A DNA stretch of 64,000 nt, taken from contig NZ_BMXE01000006.1 in NCBI RefSeq assembly GCF_014651595.1, positions 246,347-310,346 of the forward strand, read 5' to 3'. Below are positions 62,701 through 64,000 of the stretch, in pieces. The notes beneath the pieces were generated by a model that did no database searches, had not been told where the DNA came from, and was given only the letters and a program-made list of their open reading frames with translations. The position numbers and the translations under genes are program-made. This stretch comes from Pseudovibrio japonicus. Lineage in GTDB: Bacteria > Pseudomonadota > Alphaproteobacteria > Rhizobiales > Stappiaceae. Position 1 is the first letter of the stretch, and each line of letters opens with the position of its first letter.

Positions 62701-64000
62701 CAAATACCAGCATATGGTCAGAGGCACTGTTAGATGCTCATGGCGTATTCCAATTCTCTCTCGCTGGTCAGAGTGACGCCGACTTCGGATTTAACACGAA
62801 TATCTCCGCTTATGCCTTACTCAACGCGGTTGGTATCGAACAACATGGTGCCGGTGCTCGTACAATATTGGGTGGCGCTTCTCATATCCGCGCTAAAGGT
62901 GGAATTGATGCAACGGGTATTCGTCAGCGTTCCGCAAACAACAGGGTTACTGTGGGACAAGGCTCCTTCATCAATGTTGAGGCAGAAGACACCGCTATCG
63001 GTATCTCGCAACTGCCAAACATCCTTGTTGGCAGCAGAAACACTGCGGTCGTCGAACTCAACAGCCGCATCAGCGTCTTTGCAGGGGATGATGCCTTAGG
63101 CATATACAGCTTGGCAACAGGCGACCATTCGTCCGTCGAAGTGCAGAATGGAGCTGAGATCTTTGCTTCAGGTGGTAGCACAGCCCACGGTATTCTCACT
63201 GTCGCCGGTAGAGCGAACGTGTTAAACCGCGGCGTCGTAATTGCCACCTCTAGGGATGCAACTCAACGCTCGTTTGGTGTTCGTATGATTGGCGATCGCA
63301 ACACTCTGGAAACAAGTGGCACAATCCGCGCTGATTTGGCTCCGGACAGCGCTGCCATCTTAATGGAAGGCAATTACAACACTGTGTTGATGACTGGCGG
63401 GAATGGTGGTCCTGTCACACAAGGCCGCATCGCCTTCTTAGACGGGTTCGGTGGCTTCGGAATGGACAACACGCTGATTATAGGCCGCGAGTTTGATGCA
63501 GCCTTTACAGTGGATGCTGATCCGCATGAACTAACCGTTCTGGGTCAGGGCCAGTCCCTGACGGTCAACCAGATCGCACCATACCAGCTCAAGGTTGTCT
63601 CCATCGACTCCGATGGCTTCTTCAGAGCCTCAAGTGTCCGCATGACAGACGACCTGATCCGCTACCTGCAACAGGAGATCTACACACGTGAACTGAAAAA
63701 CCGCCAGTTCCTCTATCAGGACAACGGCCTCATCCAGGACTTCTGGTTTGATGCCAGCGGGTTTGGTCAAGCCAGCACCACCGGACGGGCCTACTCCCAT
63801 TTCATGGGTGCCTTCACCATCGGTTATGACCGGGCCTTTGAAGACAACGGACTGGGCGGTGTTTATGCCGGTTACTCCGTGGGTAGAGTCAATCAGGGCA
63901 ACCGAAACTGGGATAACACACTCCAGACGGCCTATGCCGGTATCTACTATGACCGCGCCTTTGACCGTATCCTGACCGGCATCAACCTGCTGGGTGGTAT
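59721..64000 (+). CDS. Giant repeat autotransporter (paralogue 2, 3' end beyond window)
   Basis: The ATG at 59721 with AGGTGA six bases upstream opens a frame that runs to the window end without a stop (at least 1,426 residues). A signal peptide (IINLLAATALAGTASIASA) precedes QIIVNAPQAVPVILG, homologous to the start of the first paralogue. The passenger has about 30 units of 30 residues (GDNTLVIGENGTLTVNAGG type) with a striking higher-order order. The C-terminal barrel begins near 63400 (DFWFDASGFGQASTTG) and is almost identical to that of paralogue 1. It is truncated by the window, not by mutation. Surface adhesion or filament function is inferred. Confidence 0.85.
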   Translation, partial: MFIKSTTPKSCPSGRRRLIINLLAATALAGTASIASAQIIVNAPQAVPVILGADDTVTVTDTGSITVNAIFPSAINANGFNSEITLNGPVSASSNLLSITTINQNGANYNILNVHAGGDVSASGGGLFTSHVAVRQFSAGLGTGDNTVFLEDAFISASSSSIFAGGIIQDTFSGDNTVEFGTDGQLSSTGTLLASAVGIDQDNELGYNTISLGLNGIVSVGATVAATGINQENGVGDNFLDFGEDGTLTLSAGGVAVGAQQFTLSGTNSLITGPNTDIVVVAAGAASGLTQYSFEGENTLEFGPDGFLEVDALGAAFGIVQENVFGGNTLVVGENGTLNVTAVFEALGIGQITEQGDNTIEIGDNDPLTVIAGFDATGIDQINVFGENSILVGADEVITVEAGLQAVGISQFNVNGDNILDIGPDGSLTVIAFNQSIGILQENLAGDNTLVIGANGDLTVQAGWDAFGIAQTNELGNNSIEIGENDPLTVTALLDATGIYQENEFGDNSIWIGEGEEMTVTAGLAAIGIFQGNVEGDNFLEIGPNGTLTVEAGGFAIGIWQANLEGDNTLSVGADGDLTVTAFGAATGILQTNAAGNNSIDIADNDPLTVTAGGAATGIAQTNLLGENSIWVGANQEMTVTAALVGIGLDQNNFEGDNFLEIGPNGTLTVEAGLAATGILQTNVWGDNTLVIGENGTLTVNAGGIGTGIWQANLNGHNSINVADNDPLTVTAILDANGILQTNGTGDNSAWIGANQEMTVHAGLVAVGIWQANVEGDNTLDIGPNGKLTVTALGAATGILQTNVWGDNTLVIGENGNITVDAGGIAVGIWQGNVNGNNSIEIGENDPLTVTALLDATGILQTNVHGDNSAAIGIGEIIEVNAGLIGIGALQTNLNGDNNLHLGENAHVTVNAGGLGVGLAQVNGAGNNSIVLGPNDPIVVNALGAAIGIDQLNIAGDNSVMIGAGQRIDVTAGLAAIGIKQLNGVGDNSIWMGPNTSIWSEALLDAHGVFQFSLAGQSDADFGFNTNISAYALLNAVGIEQHGAGARTILGGASHIRAKGGIDATGIRQRSANNRVTVGQGSFINVEAEDTAIGISQLPNILVGSRNTAVVELNSRISVFAGDDALGIYSLATGDHSSVEVQNGAEIFASGGSTAHGILTVAGRANVLNRGVVIATSRDATQRSFGVRMIGDRNTLETSGTIRADLAPDSAAILMEGNYNTVLMTGGNGGPVTQGRIAFLDGFGGFGMDNTLIIGREFDAAFTVDADPHELTVLGQGQSLTVNQIAPYQLKVVSIDSDGFFRASSVRMTDDLIRYLQQEIYTRELKNRQFLYQDNGLIQDFWFDASGFGQASTTGRAYSHFMGAFTIGYDRAFEDNGLGGVYAGYSVGRVNQGNRNWDNTLQTAYAGIYYDRAFDRILTGINLLGG
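60786..62495 (+). repeat. 360-bp higher-order repeat of four 30-residue units
   Basis: Units of 90 bp follow the order A (GxNSIEIGENDPLTV), B (GDNSIWIGxxxEMTV), C (GDNFLEIGPNGTLTV), D (GDNTLVIGENGTLTV). A-type units start at 60786, 61146, 61506, 61866 and 62226, exactly 360 bp apart. The next A unit is at 62496, only 270 bp further, so one D unit is missing there. The 30-residue period agrees with a parallel beta-helix turn. Confidence 0.92.

Noticed and set aside
60150..62780. Regular 90-bp repeats possibly CRISPR-like or non-coding satellite
   Set aside because: The units stay in frame and encode a conserved 30-residue protein motif, with no spacer/repeat alternation.

Overview
The window looks like part of an alphaproteobacterial chromosome, probably a marine or host-associated Hyphomicrobiales/Rhodobacterales-type organism (Pseudovibrio-like is my best guess). 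This is inferred from gene families: a tripartite tricarboxylate transporter with a TctD/TctE regulator, an Xre/RES toxin-antitoxin pair, an AGCS symporter, a UDP-glucuronate decarboxylase and several large autotransporters. No rRNA or tRNA gene was seen, so taxonomy is not proven.

Layout. 0-9 kb: housekeeping and metabolic genes. These are a BenE-type transporter, a UDP-xylose synthase, a three-gene minus-strand set (hydrolase, double NTF2-like protein, short-chain dehydrogenase), a methyltransferase, and a NemR/AcuR-like TetR repressor followed by a CurA-like oxidoreductase and a DJ-1/Hsp31-like protein, which resembles an electrophile-stress set. 9-11.4 kb: an Xre-RES toxin-antitoxin operon with an unrecognised acidic third gene. 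11.4-12.8 kb: an AGCS symporter. 13.3-34.4 kb: a surface-polysaccharide island with UDP-glucose dehydrogenase, UDP-galactopyranose mutase, several glycosyltransferases, a pyruvyltransferase-like protein and methyltransferase-like proteins. It is bordered and broken by decayed IS3, IS5 and IS6 elements, some nested in each other. 34.7-46.5 kb: a catabolic and transport island. A six-gene minus-strand operon (TctC, TctB, TctA, AbrB-type membrane protein, AceE-like transketolase, DSD1-family PLP aldolase) lies divergent from a response regulator, histidine kinase and periplasmic binding protein operon. 46.6-53.3 kb: a small hydrolase, a HAF-repeat autotransporter with a long Thr-Asp-Gly-Gly/Glu-Pro linker, a secreted HAD acid phosphatase and a LysE exporter. 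53.7-64 kb: two tandem, paralogous, very large autotransporters; the second runs off the window.

The most unusual structure is in the second giant autotransporter. Its passenger is built from 30-residue (90-bp) units arranged as a four-unit higher-order repeat of exactly 360 bp over about 1.7 kb, which suggests recent amplification of a beta-helix-like stalk. The HAF autotransporter shows an independent 180-bp higher-order duplication in its linker. Together with the polysaccharide island, these make the window rich in cell-surface diversification. The transporter, aldolase and transketolase operon with its binding-protein-linked two-component system is the best candidate for an undescribed metabolic system.
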